64,000 nucleotides of DNA from contig JAKCPI010005699.1 in NCBI GenBank assembly GCA_023213315.1, forward strand, positions 62,001-126,000, written 5' to 3'. Under the pieces are notes generated by a model that made no database searches, had not been told where the DNA came from, and saw only the letters and a list, made by a program, of their open reading frames with translations. The DNA is from Euborellia annulipes (taxonomy: Eukaryota; Arthropoda; Insecta; Dermaptera; Anisolabididae). Position 1 is the first letter of the stretch. Every line of letters begins with the position of its first letter. Positions 21,401-36,106 of this stretch are shown here, piece after piece. A program made the translations under genes and the position numbers.

Positions 21401-24400
21401 ACCACCACCACAGCTACTAGATAAATTCCTAAAGTTATCAATATTTCATTTTTTTTTTCAGAGGTTAAAATTTTTTTTCAATTTTATACAATAATATTAT
21501 GGTATTGTAATGATTCAACCTTAATAAGGCTATAAGATTCGCTATCCACTTTTAAATAAATTATTCGAATACAAATATATATTCCTCTTTAAAAAAAATC
21601 TCAGAGTAGCAGTCAAGCTTCTCCTCTCACTTGTTTTAGTATCAAGATGATAAATAAATCTATACTGTTTTTTCATTATTCAAATTAAAGGAGTTTAATA
21701 GATATTTTAATATTTGATTAAAAATATAGATATAATTAGATATAATAGTAACCTTACCTAAAACAAAACAAGATGATTATATAAATGAAATTTAAGTATT
21801 ATAGTTAACCTCTATTACACGTACTCAACTCGCTAGAACAACAATGGGCAGTGGTTTCGCAAATGACCGCTAGATGATGTTAGTCTTCATATAATCTATT
21901 GATAGACTTCAAATATGAATACGTATAAACATATGGAGGGCTGAGAAACATTTTGGTGTACATGGGCGCCGACTTTTAAAAATTATTAGGGGGGCCTAAA
22001 TATGGTTGACACAGGGGGTACGTATTATGTGTTTTAAGATTTTGCCCTGATTGACCTTTTACCGAGAGTGAAGCGTTTTTTCTGAGGGCTGGGCCCTCAG
22101 CCCTTCACAAAGCAAATAAAATTTAATTAGCGATGCCAAACCTCGGGTGGATGACCCCGAGGAATCATTGTATTGAACAGTGCCGGATTAAGCAAGATGG
22201 AGACCCTTAGGCAGTCGATATCTCGGGGCCCTGTAGCTAATAATTTTACCAATATGATTTTATTACACAACAGTTTTAGAGCCCAGGACCCCTCGAAATC
22301 TTCCAAATGTCCCCACCGGGCTCGTGGAAAAATCGAAATTTACATTTTAAAAATTTTGCCGAGTAAAAATGATTTTTTTTTCTTTTCTCTCTTTCACACT
22401 CGCACTCACACACACATTCACACAGTCTTTTTGGCAACTTAGGCCATTTAAGACTTTTACGATAACCGTTGTATAAATAATTATATTTATTGGGGGTTCA
22501 GGCATTCTTATTTAAGCCATTTGGTATCCAATTGGCTTAAATAAAATCATCGGACTGCCTAGGCAGTCAGTCAGATGCCGAGTTAAAAAAAAAACACATG
22601 TTGAAGGACCCCTAAAAAGCGTGGGGCCCATAGGCAATCGCCTACTCCGCCTCCGCCTAATGGGTAAACCGGCACTGGTGTTGAACGTCCCCTGGTAGTC
22701 ATCGGTATAATTTTTTTTTTTTTTTTTTTAGAATAAAAAAATACTCCCACTTTTTTCTCACTCACACTCACACACATTCTCACAGTTTTCGGCAACTCAG
22801 GCCATATAAGACTTTATACGATAACCATTGTTATTTATAATATCTATTGGGGATTCAAGCATTTCTATTTAAGCCATTTGGTATTCAAATGTCTTAAATA
22901 AAATCATCGAACTGCCTGGGGTTGACAGGGACAGTTAACTTTTTGTAGCCGCCTCATATTTTGATATTCACACACACACTTGTCAGATTATGAAAATTTG
23001 TCCGAAAAACTACAAATACTACTACCAAATTTTTGTCTCTAAACAGTTTCTTCGATAGCCGATCTTGTTTCTTTTCTCTCTTTTAAATTATGCCCGAAAT
23101 GAAAAGAGCGATATAGTATTTTTTTTGTTGATGATTGATAGTCAATTTAATTCATTGTAATAAATTTCCCAAGCTTGGAAAGCTCGGAAAGCGAGCCGGG
23201 GACCCAACAATGAAAAACTAAAGTCCTCTCTATGAGCCGCGGGTCACGGGCATATAATAATTTGAGAGATAGAAAAGAAAAGGGAAAAAGAAAGTTCCTC
23301 TTTTTACGGAATTTAAAAGAGACTGTCAGATTCAACCTTGAAATGTCACTAGGAACTCATTTTTCTTCCTTCAGAGATTCCTATTCAATAATTTAATGAA
23401 CCATAAAAATAAATTTAATTGAATTAATGTCTTGTACTTATTCGGTTAATATTCAAAATTTAATATAAAAAAAAGAAACATTTGTACTAATTTATTAATC
23501 TGAAATTTTATAAAAAATGAATATTTTAATATAAATTTGTTAATTAAAATATATAATATGGCCCACTTTCGACTTAACGATTTTGTAGATGAAGTTCATG
23601 GACATTGTAAAGTATTTTAATGCTAATATAAATGATTGTCTTTTTAATATTACTTCATTTGCTTTCACTTAATTATATAATAAGAAAAACAGTAACGGAT
23701 TGGAAATAAAGGACCTTGTTTGTTTAAATAAAAAAAAATTATTTATTTATGATTAGGTGAGTAATGATTAAATGCAAATAAATAATAAAATTTTTTTTGA
23801 AATACTTTGATTAAATTAATTATGAGATCTACTATTATCCCTAGTCACAGGCGATTCAGGTCCTTATTTTTTATCGGCCCCAACCTTCAAAAGTATTTAG
23901 TATGGTAATTTAATTGCAGGGGCGTGTATAGAAATTTTTTCGGGGGGGGGGGGGGCTGAACTCAAAAAAATTTCAGCGGAAAATTTTTTTTTTAAGAAAT
24001 TAAATTTTTTTTCACACGAAATTTTTTGCGGAACATTTTTTCTTTTGCGGAATCAAAGTTTTCCACCCTGCGGAAAAATTTGTTGCGCTGATGTCTGTAT
24101 ATTCCTATATATGTACCATCAAGAGAAAATATATTGGACAACCCCCTCACTTCTACCTGAATTTAGAGCCTTTTGAGGTATGTATACGGCCCCCTGTATA
24201 CATACCTCAAAAGGCTCTAAATTCAGGTATGTATACGGCCCTGTATACATACCTCAAAAAGCTCTAAATTCAGGTAGACGTGAGGGGGTTGTTCAAAATC
24301 TTTTCTCTTTATGGTATATGTGTTTGGGAAATTTCGGGGGGGGGGGGCCCTCGGCCGCCCTTATATACGCCCCTGTTTAAAAATATGAATTTCTAAACTA

Positions 24401-27038
24401 AAGATTTTTTCCTTAATGTAATTTTCTATACTATCATTGAGCAACACGAAATATTACTCTGATTTTCCCAGATGTGGAAGGGCATGCTCCCCCCCCCCTC
24501 CCCCGGGTGAATTTGGATATTTTTATCGTTCGCTATTATTTTATTTTTCTATATAACATCTCAATAGTTTGAAGCATGGAATAGAGGCTTATTATTATAG
24601 ACTATTTATAGTAATTCTCTAGAGATTCTTCGTCCTCATTCAATTCAATTTAATCATTATATCGGTTTTCGAAAAAAAAAGAAAATTGTCCAGTTATATA
24701 ATATATATTATGGTAAGTTATTAGATATTTCAAAAAAAATAAATCATAATTTATATTCCAAAACATTAATTAATTAAATGGATAAAAAATAAACGTTCAA
24801 GGATTAGGAATATAAAATTTCTTAGTAATAATTCTTTGTAATAATAAATAATAATAATAAAATTTAGCATTCGTATTGGATTACTTTTAATTTATAATGA
24901 ATGTCAAGTTGTTTTTATTTTATTAGATTAATGAAGAATGCAAAAGAGCATTGAAGTCTCCAGATAAATAAATTTTATTAAAAAAATATATGCCCAAGAT
25001 GCCCTTGAATTGTAAACCTTGTTTGAATCTATTTACTGTCGACCTGTTTATAGGACAATTTGCTATAAATTTGATTTGATTTAGGGCAGGTGATGTTAAT
25101 AGGGTGGGAGAGAGAGGAGGGCCGCCCGCCTTCGACTCCGGATGCGAGTGAAGCCTTTGCAACAAATCGCTTGTTGAAACCTTGTCTCGCCAAACTCCTT
25201 GATCTTTAAACGCACTTGGTTAATTTACTTTCACTTTGAAGTTAGCGCGAGAAACTGAAGCTCCACAAATGTTTATCCTAACTTAATTAGGATGGTTCGA
25301 AGAAAAACCAATAATTTATGTGTTTGCTTTATAAGATATGAAAAATACAAACAAGGCTATGGGCGGTTGGGCATTTAAAACCACTTATCGACGCATTAAA
25401 TAAGAATTTTTGCAACAAGTCGAATATGGAAAATTTTATACAAGGTTAATAAAAAACTTTGACCAGTTTCATAAATTAATTTCAGTAAATTTTTTTTTGA
25501 TTTCGATAATATGATGCCATCTTTATTGAAACTGGCTAGCAAGAGAATTAATTACCATAAATTATAATAACTATTTGAAGAGCTTAGTGGAATATAGTCA
25601 TAAGCCACCATTTTTGTCATTTTTTTAGATATTCATGCCATTACATTCTTTAAATATCCCTCTTTAATACCACACAAAGAAGTTTCTTGAATTTACAATT
25701 TGGTGGCATATAATAATAAGTGGAAGTTCTTTACTAGGTCAGATAGTGATGATTTGAGAAGTAAGATAGTCATAAGCCACAGCAAAATGGCGTCGAAATC
25801 TGTGAGTTAATAAAATTTCATTCGTGTTCAAACGGCTTTTACGAATAAAGGAGCTGAAAATTAAGTCTAGCTTTTTAAACTGATGGTTATGATTCTTGGC
25901 ACCCAACAACCCCCAGTTCCAGCTCTAATTACAACATAAGAGTATAGACATATTTTATTATGCATAACCTCTCTTTTGTGGCTTGTGACTATCTTTCACT
26001 CATTCTGCTTACTTTATAAATTACTCGTAAAAATGCATTAACAGATAAAATTTGATAACCATAGAATAATTAATCAAAAAAACTATTAATATTAACAATA
26101 TTTGGAGAGAATGTCATTTGAAAGCAATTAAAAGTTAAATATCTATTGGTGTGGAGGAATTTCTTTAAGTTTACTTAAATCAAATGTACCTGGTATGTAT
26201 TCTTTCTCGAATACTGTATTTTCTTTAAATAAGTGTATTCAGTCTTAAATATTGTATACTCCTATACCAAACGTCGCGGGTTCGGACCCAGGCAGTCTGA
26301 TGATTTTATTTAAGCCATTTGGATACCAGATGGCTTAAATAGAAATGCCTGAACCCCAAATTGATAGGCCCCCTATATTAATTACAACGGTTATCGTCAA
26401 AGTCTTAAATGGCCAAAGTTGCCGAAAAGACTGTGTGAATGTGTGTGTGAGTGTGAGTGTGAATGAGAAAAAAGTGTGAATGTTTTTAAAAAAAAAAAGA
26501 AAAAAAATATTGTATATTACAAGAATACGAAATGATGATGGAATGATGAAAAAAACAAGACGAATGCAGCCTAATATTCTTTTATTTTGAATCTCGCCCC
26601 TCACGGCTGACGTTTCGGTCCGAGGTCTAGGCCATCTTCAGAGCCGGCTGGCAATAATCAAAATGTGTGGAAACTTGCAACAACAGCGACTCCATCATCA
26701 TTAAGCCTACAGCCACAGATCTTTTTCGATTGAAGAATACGAAAGAGAAAATATCAATTTTAATATTATGGACCTATTCATACTCTAATATTGTGTTTTT
26801 CTTGATAAATAAAACTGTATTTACCCTCGAATTTTTACGTGAGAACGTCTTACAATGTAGGTAGAGGGAGGAATGTAAGAAAAATTTGGATAAAAGCGTA
26901 TGAAAAATTGCTCGTTATCCTTCAATGAAGGGACTCTTCCTTGACCTATCAGGTTCAAATTGATTTATTTTTCTCCTATAAAGGAGCCATAAATTTGAGC
27001 TTGTTATTAATAAGTATATTAATATAATAATATAATAT

Positions 27039-27079
<41 letters not shown>

Positions 27080-30000
27080 ATATTAATATATATAATAATA
27101 ATAATTAATATATATTAATTTGTATGCCTATATTGACAACCCGCAAGCTCTGAGGATGGTCTTGACCAAGACTGAAACGTCAGCCTAGTGGGTCAATAAA
27201 TGAAATAATTTTAGCTGCTCTTCTTTTATTACCTATCTTGTTATTAATATTTTATAATTAAATATCCAATTTCATTTAAATAATTCAATTAAGAAAGGTA
27301 AGTTTTTTGTCTCCGTGACATTCCTTAAACGAATGGAATACAAATATGTGTATGGCATCAGTTCAATCAAACAGGAACAAAAATCTTTTTTGTATACCAG
27401 TACATGTCCTTCTTTATTTGTTTATGATTAATCTTTATAAATATATACAAAAGTTTTTTTTATTTCATTGAAAGTTGTTCGCCCGCTTCTGTTCCAATTC
27501 TTCCTTTCACCTTAGCGATAGATCATTAGCATCTAATTGACAACATACAACTTGATTTTGCGTAGGGGGAATCACAATCAGAATATTAAATTATAGACCA
27601 GGGATGGCGAACCTTTTTGAGACGTGGGTCAAATTTTGTTCATATTTTTTCTAGAACTAGCTCATGGGTCACTAATGCTTATTTGCATTTGTTAAGTATA
27701 AAATTTTTGAATTGAATATTTTTAAAACTAAACATCTTTAAAATTCAATTGGCCATTTGGATACCAAATGCCTGGACTATATATATTCATAATAACGGTT
27801 ATCGTATAAAGTCTTATATGGCCTAAGATGCCGAAAAGACTGTGTATGTGTGTGTGAATGTGAGTGTGAATGGGAAAAAAGTGTGAGTGTTAAAAAAAAA
27901 ATTCAATTGCTTAACGAGTAAAAATGGGGCTGGTTTGACAATTTAAAAATTTTTAGTGGGCTTAAAATCAGGGGAGTAGCAATCGTAGGTCAGTTAAAAA
28001 GCTTGCGTGGGTCTCACCCACGACTCATAGGTTCGCCATCAATGTTACGGACTATGTTAAATTTTTTTTTTTTTTAACTTCCGGATATGCTATTTTTATT
28101 AATTTGTTCTGGTAATGTAGTGCGCCCTTAGAACGAAGGAATAAACAGTAAACCAACAGTAAATGACCTTTGAATCTTGGCTTTTTGAGTATTTATAAAA
28201 TCTAAGTCAAAATACAACCTTTTAAAGGGTTAATCATTATATTTTCTATTTTACTTATTATATTATTTTTTTAAGGGCCGGTTGATTCACATCTAATTAA
28301 CTGGCCACAGGCCCTCGGGCCTTGGTGTAGTAGGTAGAGTGCTGGCCTTATATACAAAGGGTCGCGGGTTCGCATCCCGTCTCACGCGACAATTTATTTC
28401 AATTGGATTGGCTACCTAAGTGAAATAAATAGAGACCGGGTCTATCTAAATGGCCTTCGCTGCCGAAAAAGACCTTAAATGGGGGCGGGGGGGTTGGTTT
28501 TTGTTGGGTGGTGTTGGGGTTTTTTTGTTTTCCTCTGTGGTGTGGTCTGGTTTCTCGTGGTTTTTTGGTCTTTTGTTTTTGTTTTCGTTGGGTTTGGTGG
28601 GTGGGTCTGGGTGGGGTCGGGGGTTTTTCTTTCTTCTTTTGTGCTTGGTTGGGGCGGTTGGTGTTTTCTCTCTATATATATTTATATAAAAAAAAAAAAA
28701 AAAACTGGCCACAGCTCAGCTAAGCTAATTGACTAGGACTTTCGAGTCTTTTCATAGTCCAGAGATAGCTAAGCTAAAAAAAGTTAGGTATAAAATCATT
28801 TGTACCAGATTTTATTTTACCTCTTCAGGTTCTAGCTCCCAGGTGGGAACTTAATTGTGGCGGTCACTGTACGATTAAGTGAAATAAAGGCAAAGTTGGG
28901 TAATTTGCGTATACGATACGTTTGAGAGGGTGGACGTAATGGATTTTCATTACGACCTCGATAATGAAAAAAACGGTTTTTCGAAAGTCGGTAAAAATTT
29001 TTCAACATTTTTTTCCCCGCGGAACAAAATTTCCGGCGGAAAATATTTTACCTTTTTAGAGAGAATTTTTTTAGAGAGAATTTTTGCCGAAACATTTTTT
29101 TTCCCACGGAACCAAAATTTTTTATATTTTACCTTTTTTAGAGACGAATTTTTTGCGCCGCGAACATTTTTTCGCCGAACCAAAATTTTTTACGCCCGAA
29201 AAATAGGTTTACCGATTTCGAAAAAAATTTATCGAATAGAGGTCGGTTTCGGAAAAAATTGGTTAGGAAAGATCACCCTACGTTTGAGGTAAAAACCGGA
29301 GAATGAATTTTTTTTAAGGAAACAGGAGGTTTTTATGAATAACGATTACATCTTTATAAAATGTAATTTATGAGACTAATTTAATTACATAGAGAAAGTA
29401 TTACTCATATCTGTCAATGAAATATTTAAATAAATTAACTATGTTACGTAATAAATCGAAAGACATAACTGTTTATGGCTTTTGGTTTGTTATAATTCCT
29501 GTTATTAGATTCGATCTGCTTGTTTGTCGAGTGATAGACAAAGCCACCAACATGAGCCCGGAATGTATAACTGTATATAAGGTAATTATGTTTAATAATT
29601 GATTGATTGAGAGAAAAAAAAATTAATATAATAACCTTATAATTAACCGTGACTTTGGAATATAAATATGTCTAAATTTTATTAATTTTAATAAAGGGCT
29701 AAAAATATACTTGTTTAAAAATCAAAAATTCATGAGTTATTATATATTTTAAATCGAGGTCTTAATTAAAAATAAAATATGTGTAATTTTCCTTTAATAG
29801 AATGCATATTTTATAATTACCTATTACGAGTATCAATAACAAATAGATTAATTTAAAATATTTTTGATTGATACATAAATCATACCAAAATTATATTTTG
29901 ATTAATAAGATTGAAAAAGGTGAATGAATATTTGTAAAATAGAGGAAAAAGTGGAAATATGGACTAAACCATGCTGAAGGAAACCACATCCCCCATAGCT

Positions 30001-33000
30001 GCATTTAGTGGTGAAATTTTATTGAAATATGCATAATTAGCGATGGAGATTATTTTGAATAAAATATTTTTTATCATTTTCGAACAAGAGAAGTGTAATT
30101 TTTACAAAAGATTTCCTGTTTCATCTACACCTGGTATACTGTCGAGTAGGTTTTTGTTATTTTCAATTTATTCCCGAGATGGTGATGGATGGTAATATGG
30201 AACCCTCAAAAATGCTTGTTCTATGGACTCGCAGTCAATGGTATATTTTTTTGGCTTTCAAAATTTTTCATTTAAAAAATATTTGTATGTTTTAACTTTT
30301 ATTAAGGATAAAATGGTACGCGAAGCACTAGTGTTGGCGCCCAAGCACACTCTGTCCCTATAAAGAGGGCAGCCGATAAAGCAGGTTAGAATTTTTAGAA
30401 ATTTTTTCCTCTAAGCAAAACTCTGACACTTCAAGCTCATATCTTTTTTTTTTAAACACTTGTAAAAGATATTTTCAATTTGAAGCGTATGGCCAAAAAA
30501 AAAATGTCTTAAATTAAAATCCTAAAAATTAGTAAATATTTTTATAGCCCTCGGGCTTGGTGAAGTTGGTAGCGTGCCTGCCTTGTATACCAAAGGTCGC
30601 AGGTTCGGATCCCAGGCAGTCCGATTATTTTATTTAAGCCATTTGGTATCCAAATGGCTTAAATAAAAATGCCTGAACCCCTAATAGATATATTTACAAA
30701 TAACGGGTATCGTAAAAAGTCTTATATGGCCTAATGCCGAAAAGACTGTGTGTATGTGTGTGTAAGTGTGAATGGGAAAATGTGTGTTTAAAAAAAAAAA
30801 TCCTATAAGGTGTAAAGAATATAATTATTTTAAATAAGTATCTAAATGGAGTAAAAATTTAACTTCTGAAATTTAAACTATTAGTTTTTTATTTTGGAGA
30901 GGGGCTTGGAACAGGCAAATCTTTCAGTGGCCTGCTCTTAGATATTTACCATTAGATAGATATCAACAGATAATGACCTTAGGCGGTAGAATTTATTAAT
31001 ATAAAAAAGCTGACTAACAAATAAAAAAAAAAAAAAGTAAGTAGGCCTACGTAGCTAATTTATAAAAAAAATGATTTTTTTTTAATTATCGGTCAATAGC
31101 CAACAGTAATTTAGAAAAGCGAGTTCGACGGGGGCTACAACCTAACGTAGTTTAAGTGTGTTTTTATGAATGAAGGAATAAAAAAAACACCTTTTAAAAT
31201 TTCAAAATATATTGCGTTTAAATGAAGTGAACTGTTAAAAAAATTTTAGAATGAATTTTAGATGAAATAATATTTTCAATAATTAAATAAATTAACAAAA
31301 CCGACAATGAGAGCGGAGAGGTGTAGATGGAAATATTTTCAGAATCTATTTCTCAATTTTAAAATAATTAAAATAAATTTCATCCCTAATACACTTGAAT
31401 GAAGTTATCCATTCAAATAATAAAAAAAATCCCCTTTCTTTAGAAGAAAGAAAAATGAGTATTCAGAAGGGAAAAATAATAATAATAAAAAAGAAATAAT
31501 TACTGCGATAGCGGGCCGCAGCTGGGGGTTGTTGGGTGTCACGCACCTATAGGAGCTCTTGCGCTTCCTTGGATGAGGATCTTGCTCGGGCACTGTCTGT
31601 ACATCCATCACGGCGCCGCTCGAGCCGATGCCCGTATCTCCCAGATACATAGACGTCGAACACGTGTTTCTAAACAAAACAAAATAAACAAACATTAGCT
31701 TGAGAATAATAGAGTGACATAATAGCTGGTGAACAGTGGTAATCGCAGAATTTACCCAAAGGAAGGTCCTGATATTTTTGGTGTAAACGAAGCGAAGAGG
31801 CAGTGGCACATTCTAGAAGGGGAGGGTAATGAGGGTAATAATTATTTTTGTTCCGGATTCATTAATACAGAAATTTTGTATGATTAAAATATTTTTTCTG
31901 ACCTGTCCAAAAGAGGGAGAAGGGCTCCTCTAGGACTCTTGGACCTGTAGTCTGTGAATGGAGTCTTTAAGACTTAAATAGATATTATGTGGTCATAAAC
32001 AATATCAGTATTAGGTTGCCTAACTTCTTATCTATTATAAGGTCAAAAGACTGCCTGGTATTTATTCGAGTTAAAGACTTTCAAAATATCCTGAATAATC
32101 TACTCGTACAATGTGGGACAATATTAAGTCCCACCCATACTTTTTATACTTGTAATTATTTCATTGTTTTTATAAAAGAAAATGAAAATCTTTATTTGAA
32201 ATTTTCTTTTTTTTAAATAAGCATAATGAAATAATCACAAGTAGAAAATGCCTGGGTGGGACTTAATATTGTCCCTCACTGTACCTATATTTTTGAGCAG
32301 AGAACCTGATCTCTGGGGTCTAAATGGTCTTAGATGCCGAAAAAGACCTTAAAAAAAAAAAAAAAAACCTGATCTCCAACAAATATAGGCATATTTAAAA
32401 AATAATTTATTATCTATTCATAAAGAATCTTTTCTAGCTTAAAGTAGATACAGGATAGCAAGTTTGCGAGATATGTTTGTGCTTAAGACTGGGCAAAATT
32501 GCACCCCCTGGAGTCGAACCAGGACCTCCACGCTTTCGAGGGGGCTGGACTACCAAAAATTGGGCCGGCGCCCAAGGATAAGAGTAGTCCACCCGCCGCG
32601 AAAGCGTGGAGGTCCTGGTTCGACTCCAGGGGGTGCATTTTTGCCCAGTCTTAAGCACAAACATATCTCGCAAACTTGCTATCTTAAACGATATATTGAC
32701 TGGCTAATGAACACTCTATTTGAGCATTGATTGAAAAAATTCCATCCTTTTCAAACAAGGTTCTATCTAGTTTATATGCAGGATGTTTCTGAAATAGGCT
32801 GCCAAACATCTGGAGTGGTTTTCTTATATTCATATAAAGAAAAAAATTCCTTTTAGCATATCGTCGGTCCAGTTCAAGACAGGTCTAACTCAAAAAGTGC
32901 AATTTTGAGTTTTTTCCACAAATTATTTTTAAATTGCCTCTACTATCTTTGTGCAAGTCCGTTTCTTAAACAACTTAGTGAATCACCCCTAGATTGAGCG

Positions 33001-36000
33001 CGGGTAAGTGAACCATCTTGAATTTGTGTAGGGCCGTGCAAGAGTGAATCATCTCTTTAAAAAACCTGAAATATTTCGGTGCATGAAAGGATCATCTTGG
33101 AGTTTTTCCCATAAATTACTGGAAAAAAAATAATAATAATGGTATTGAGAGTGAGAAAAACCTTAAATTTATAGGAGAGTTCTATGATTGTGATGATTCG
33201 TGCAAAATCGGATAACGGAGACAACGTTAGTAACGGAAAGGAAAATCAGAAAATTTAATCTGCTCTCCTGAAAAATCGCTATTTTTGAGTTAGACCGGTC
33301 TTGTACTGGACCGACGATATGTCCAAAAAAGCCATTTTTTTTCACTAAATTTTTTTATCTCCATAATGGTTTGACTAATTATGGTGTAATTTGGCATGGT
33401 AATTACTTAGTTAAAGGACTAGTGTTAAAAAAATACTCAACCTTATTCAAAATGGCGCCCATTTGAAATATTTATATTGAAAATTAATTAATCGATATAA
33501 ATTTCATTTTATTCTTTCAGTTTTTATTATCATTAGAATTTAATAAAAAGGATGTAACATGATAGCTTATTAAAATAAATATCTTTGAGTATTACATTTT
33601 TATTTCATGCCTACGATTCGGCCTTGCATAAATACCTTTCTAGATCATGATATAATTAAACTTATGAATTTAGATTATGAATTTAGAATGTGAGATTATG
33701 TATGTTTATAGTGATTGAGACAAAATAACATGTGTAATTAATTAATAATATATAGGTGCGATGATAATTTTTTTCGCAAGGCCGAACCTCACGGTTATTT
33801 ATTAAGATAGCCTATCAATTAATGCAAAAAATAAGGTAATATATGCTAGATATAAATTGGATCGCAATCCTTATTACTGGTAAATCATAATAATATTGGA
33901 TTTTTTGTAATAATATTGGATAATTCAAAATATTTGTATTTAATAATTTCTTTTAACGAGGATTATGATGTCTAGAAATCGGATCAATATGCACTAAAAA
34001 TTGGCAAAATATGCATTTAAAAAGTCTGAAATATTCACTTGATATCTAAGATAAGATGTTTTTAAACGCACTAAAGCATTGTTTCTCAACCTTATTTTGC
34101 TTACCGCCCCCTTTCAGAAGATTTTTTCTAGAACCCCCCCCCCCCCATCTTAATTTTACTTACCACCTGTCGAGAATTTAAAACAGCTATTGCCACGATT
34201 ATATTTAAACGTGTAATATTATTTAACAAGACATGTGAGTGTTTTTTATTGATGAGGCCAAACATCCCCTGGCCCCCCGGACCCGAACCCCGGGTCTCCC
34301 CCGTTCCGGGGCCTTGGGGGGGGCCCCCGTGGACCCGGGCCCCCCCCCCCCCCCGTGTAATATTATATTATAATCGTAAGATAGGATATGACCTCTATTC
34401 TATTTCTGGGTTTAAAATGAAGAATGAAAGAAGAATGCTTCAAAAAACGCATCTCAATTATATTGAGGAATATTTTTATTAACATTCAAAAGAGATAAAT
34501 TTATGACATAGAGAATTTTTTTGACTTTCTTGTTAAAACACCTTTAAAAGCCTTCGGCAGAAACTTTTGATTTTATGTTTAACGTATTCCTCGAAAGTGA
34601 ATTGAAAAAATGTAAGTTTTTTTTGTTTTTTTTTACCTATTGCAGAGGTGGCTATATAATTCGATATGTGTGCGTTTCGTCGATATTCCCCATAGACTAC
34701 ATGTTAAATTTCAATTTTTAAAAAATTAATTACACGATAACCCTGCATCAGATCTGCTTCAAAATTTTATTTTATACGTATGTGATAGTGATTAATAACA
34801 TCTTAAAAAATTAGCTTTTAATCTATTAAAGTGCTTTAATGTCCGAACAACTTTAATTTACGAAAAAAAATTAAGTGATTTGATTGAAAATATCTAGAAC
34901 ATTGTTCAAGATTCATAGCTTATATAACTAAAAGGCATTCATGTATATATGTTAATTAATAAACAACAGAAGTGGAAATATTTTGAGATCACTGATAAAA
35001 TGCTAAAATATATTTAACAAGATAAATGTATGTATATATTCATACTAATTTAAAAAAAAAAATGGCCCATTCAAAATTAATATTAATAATATGTATTTAC
35101 ATGCTCATTTAAAACGTTTACTCTTTAGTTTATCATGTATGTTTTATAAATGCGATTTAGAATTCATTTTCCAGGATTATGATCAAGAGATAAATCAAAT
35201 CAATAATTAGATCGATGATGATGATGAAAGATATTACATGATATTAAATATTTAAGAAATATCTAATAAAAAATAAATGTTTTTTTAAGAGATAAAAGGT
35301 AAATGGCCAACGGAGATTTTTTATTTCGATCTATTGATATTTTATTTAAATGAGGTTGTATTTTTGTGGGGTTTCACGGGGGTATAAAAGTAAAAAAAAA
35401 AAAAAAAACGTAGATTATACTCGATACACAACAACCAGTTGTCTGTAACTCCTGAAGATGGGATACTAACCCGGAATAAATCTCGAGTATAATCTACACT
35501 TGTTGTTTTTACTCTTATACCCCCCAGAAACGCCACATATAAATAAAACCTTAGTTTAAAATGTTTAATTTAAAACCCACACCGCAATTTTTAAAATTAA
35601 TTTTTATTTAACAGTTTAAAATAATTTAACTTACTTTAATATGACATTTTTTTAAATATAAGGAAAGATAAAACCCAATGCTTTTGAATGGGAAAATCCG
35701 GGAGTAGTAATTTTTGTGCATCCCTTTCCCTTTGGGGACCGGAGTGTGTACTCTCCATAACGTCCTCTATAAGGCTGTAAAAAGGAAGTTAGTCTAACAA
35801 AACACGACAGATAGGTGGACATTAAATTATTCTATTGATAAATATTGGATAATTGGATCATATGTATCGTTGTTTGATGCCGAAAAGACAAAAAAAAATT
35901 TAAAAAATATATTTATATTAGGAACCGACGGAATTTTGGGTTCGGGGGGGGGTGGGGGTGGCAAAAAAAAGGTTGGGTGGGGTTGGGTTGGGAAAAAAAG

Positions 36001-36067
36001 GGGCCTTTGGCGGCGACGAAAGAAAAAAAAAAAGGGGGAGCAAAAAAAAAAAAAAAAAAAAAAAATG

Positions 36068-36106
<39 letters not shown>

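Noticed and set aside
21751..21760. AG|GTAAGG string upstream of Bmal exon 3
   Set aside because: Could be read as donor or acceptor, but gives no coding exon in phase; the exon at 31547 fits fully.
28450..28736. Overlapping Gly/Val/Phe-rich frames on both strands
   Set aside because: Translation of the G/T-only segment in a SINE insertion.
32454..32683. Functional tRNA gene
   Set aside because: The T-arm is perfect, but the D-arm, anticodon arm and 5' acceptor strand do not fold convincingly, and the unit is a repeated inverted dimer.
32434..32730. Two ~80-codon frames with shared peptide
   Set aside because: Antiparallel reading of the tRNA-like inverted dimer.
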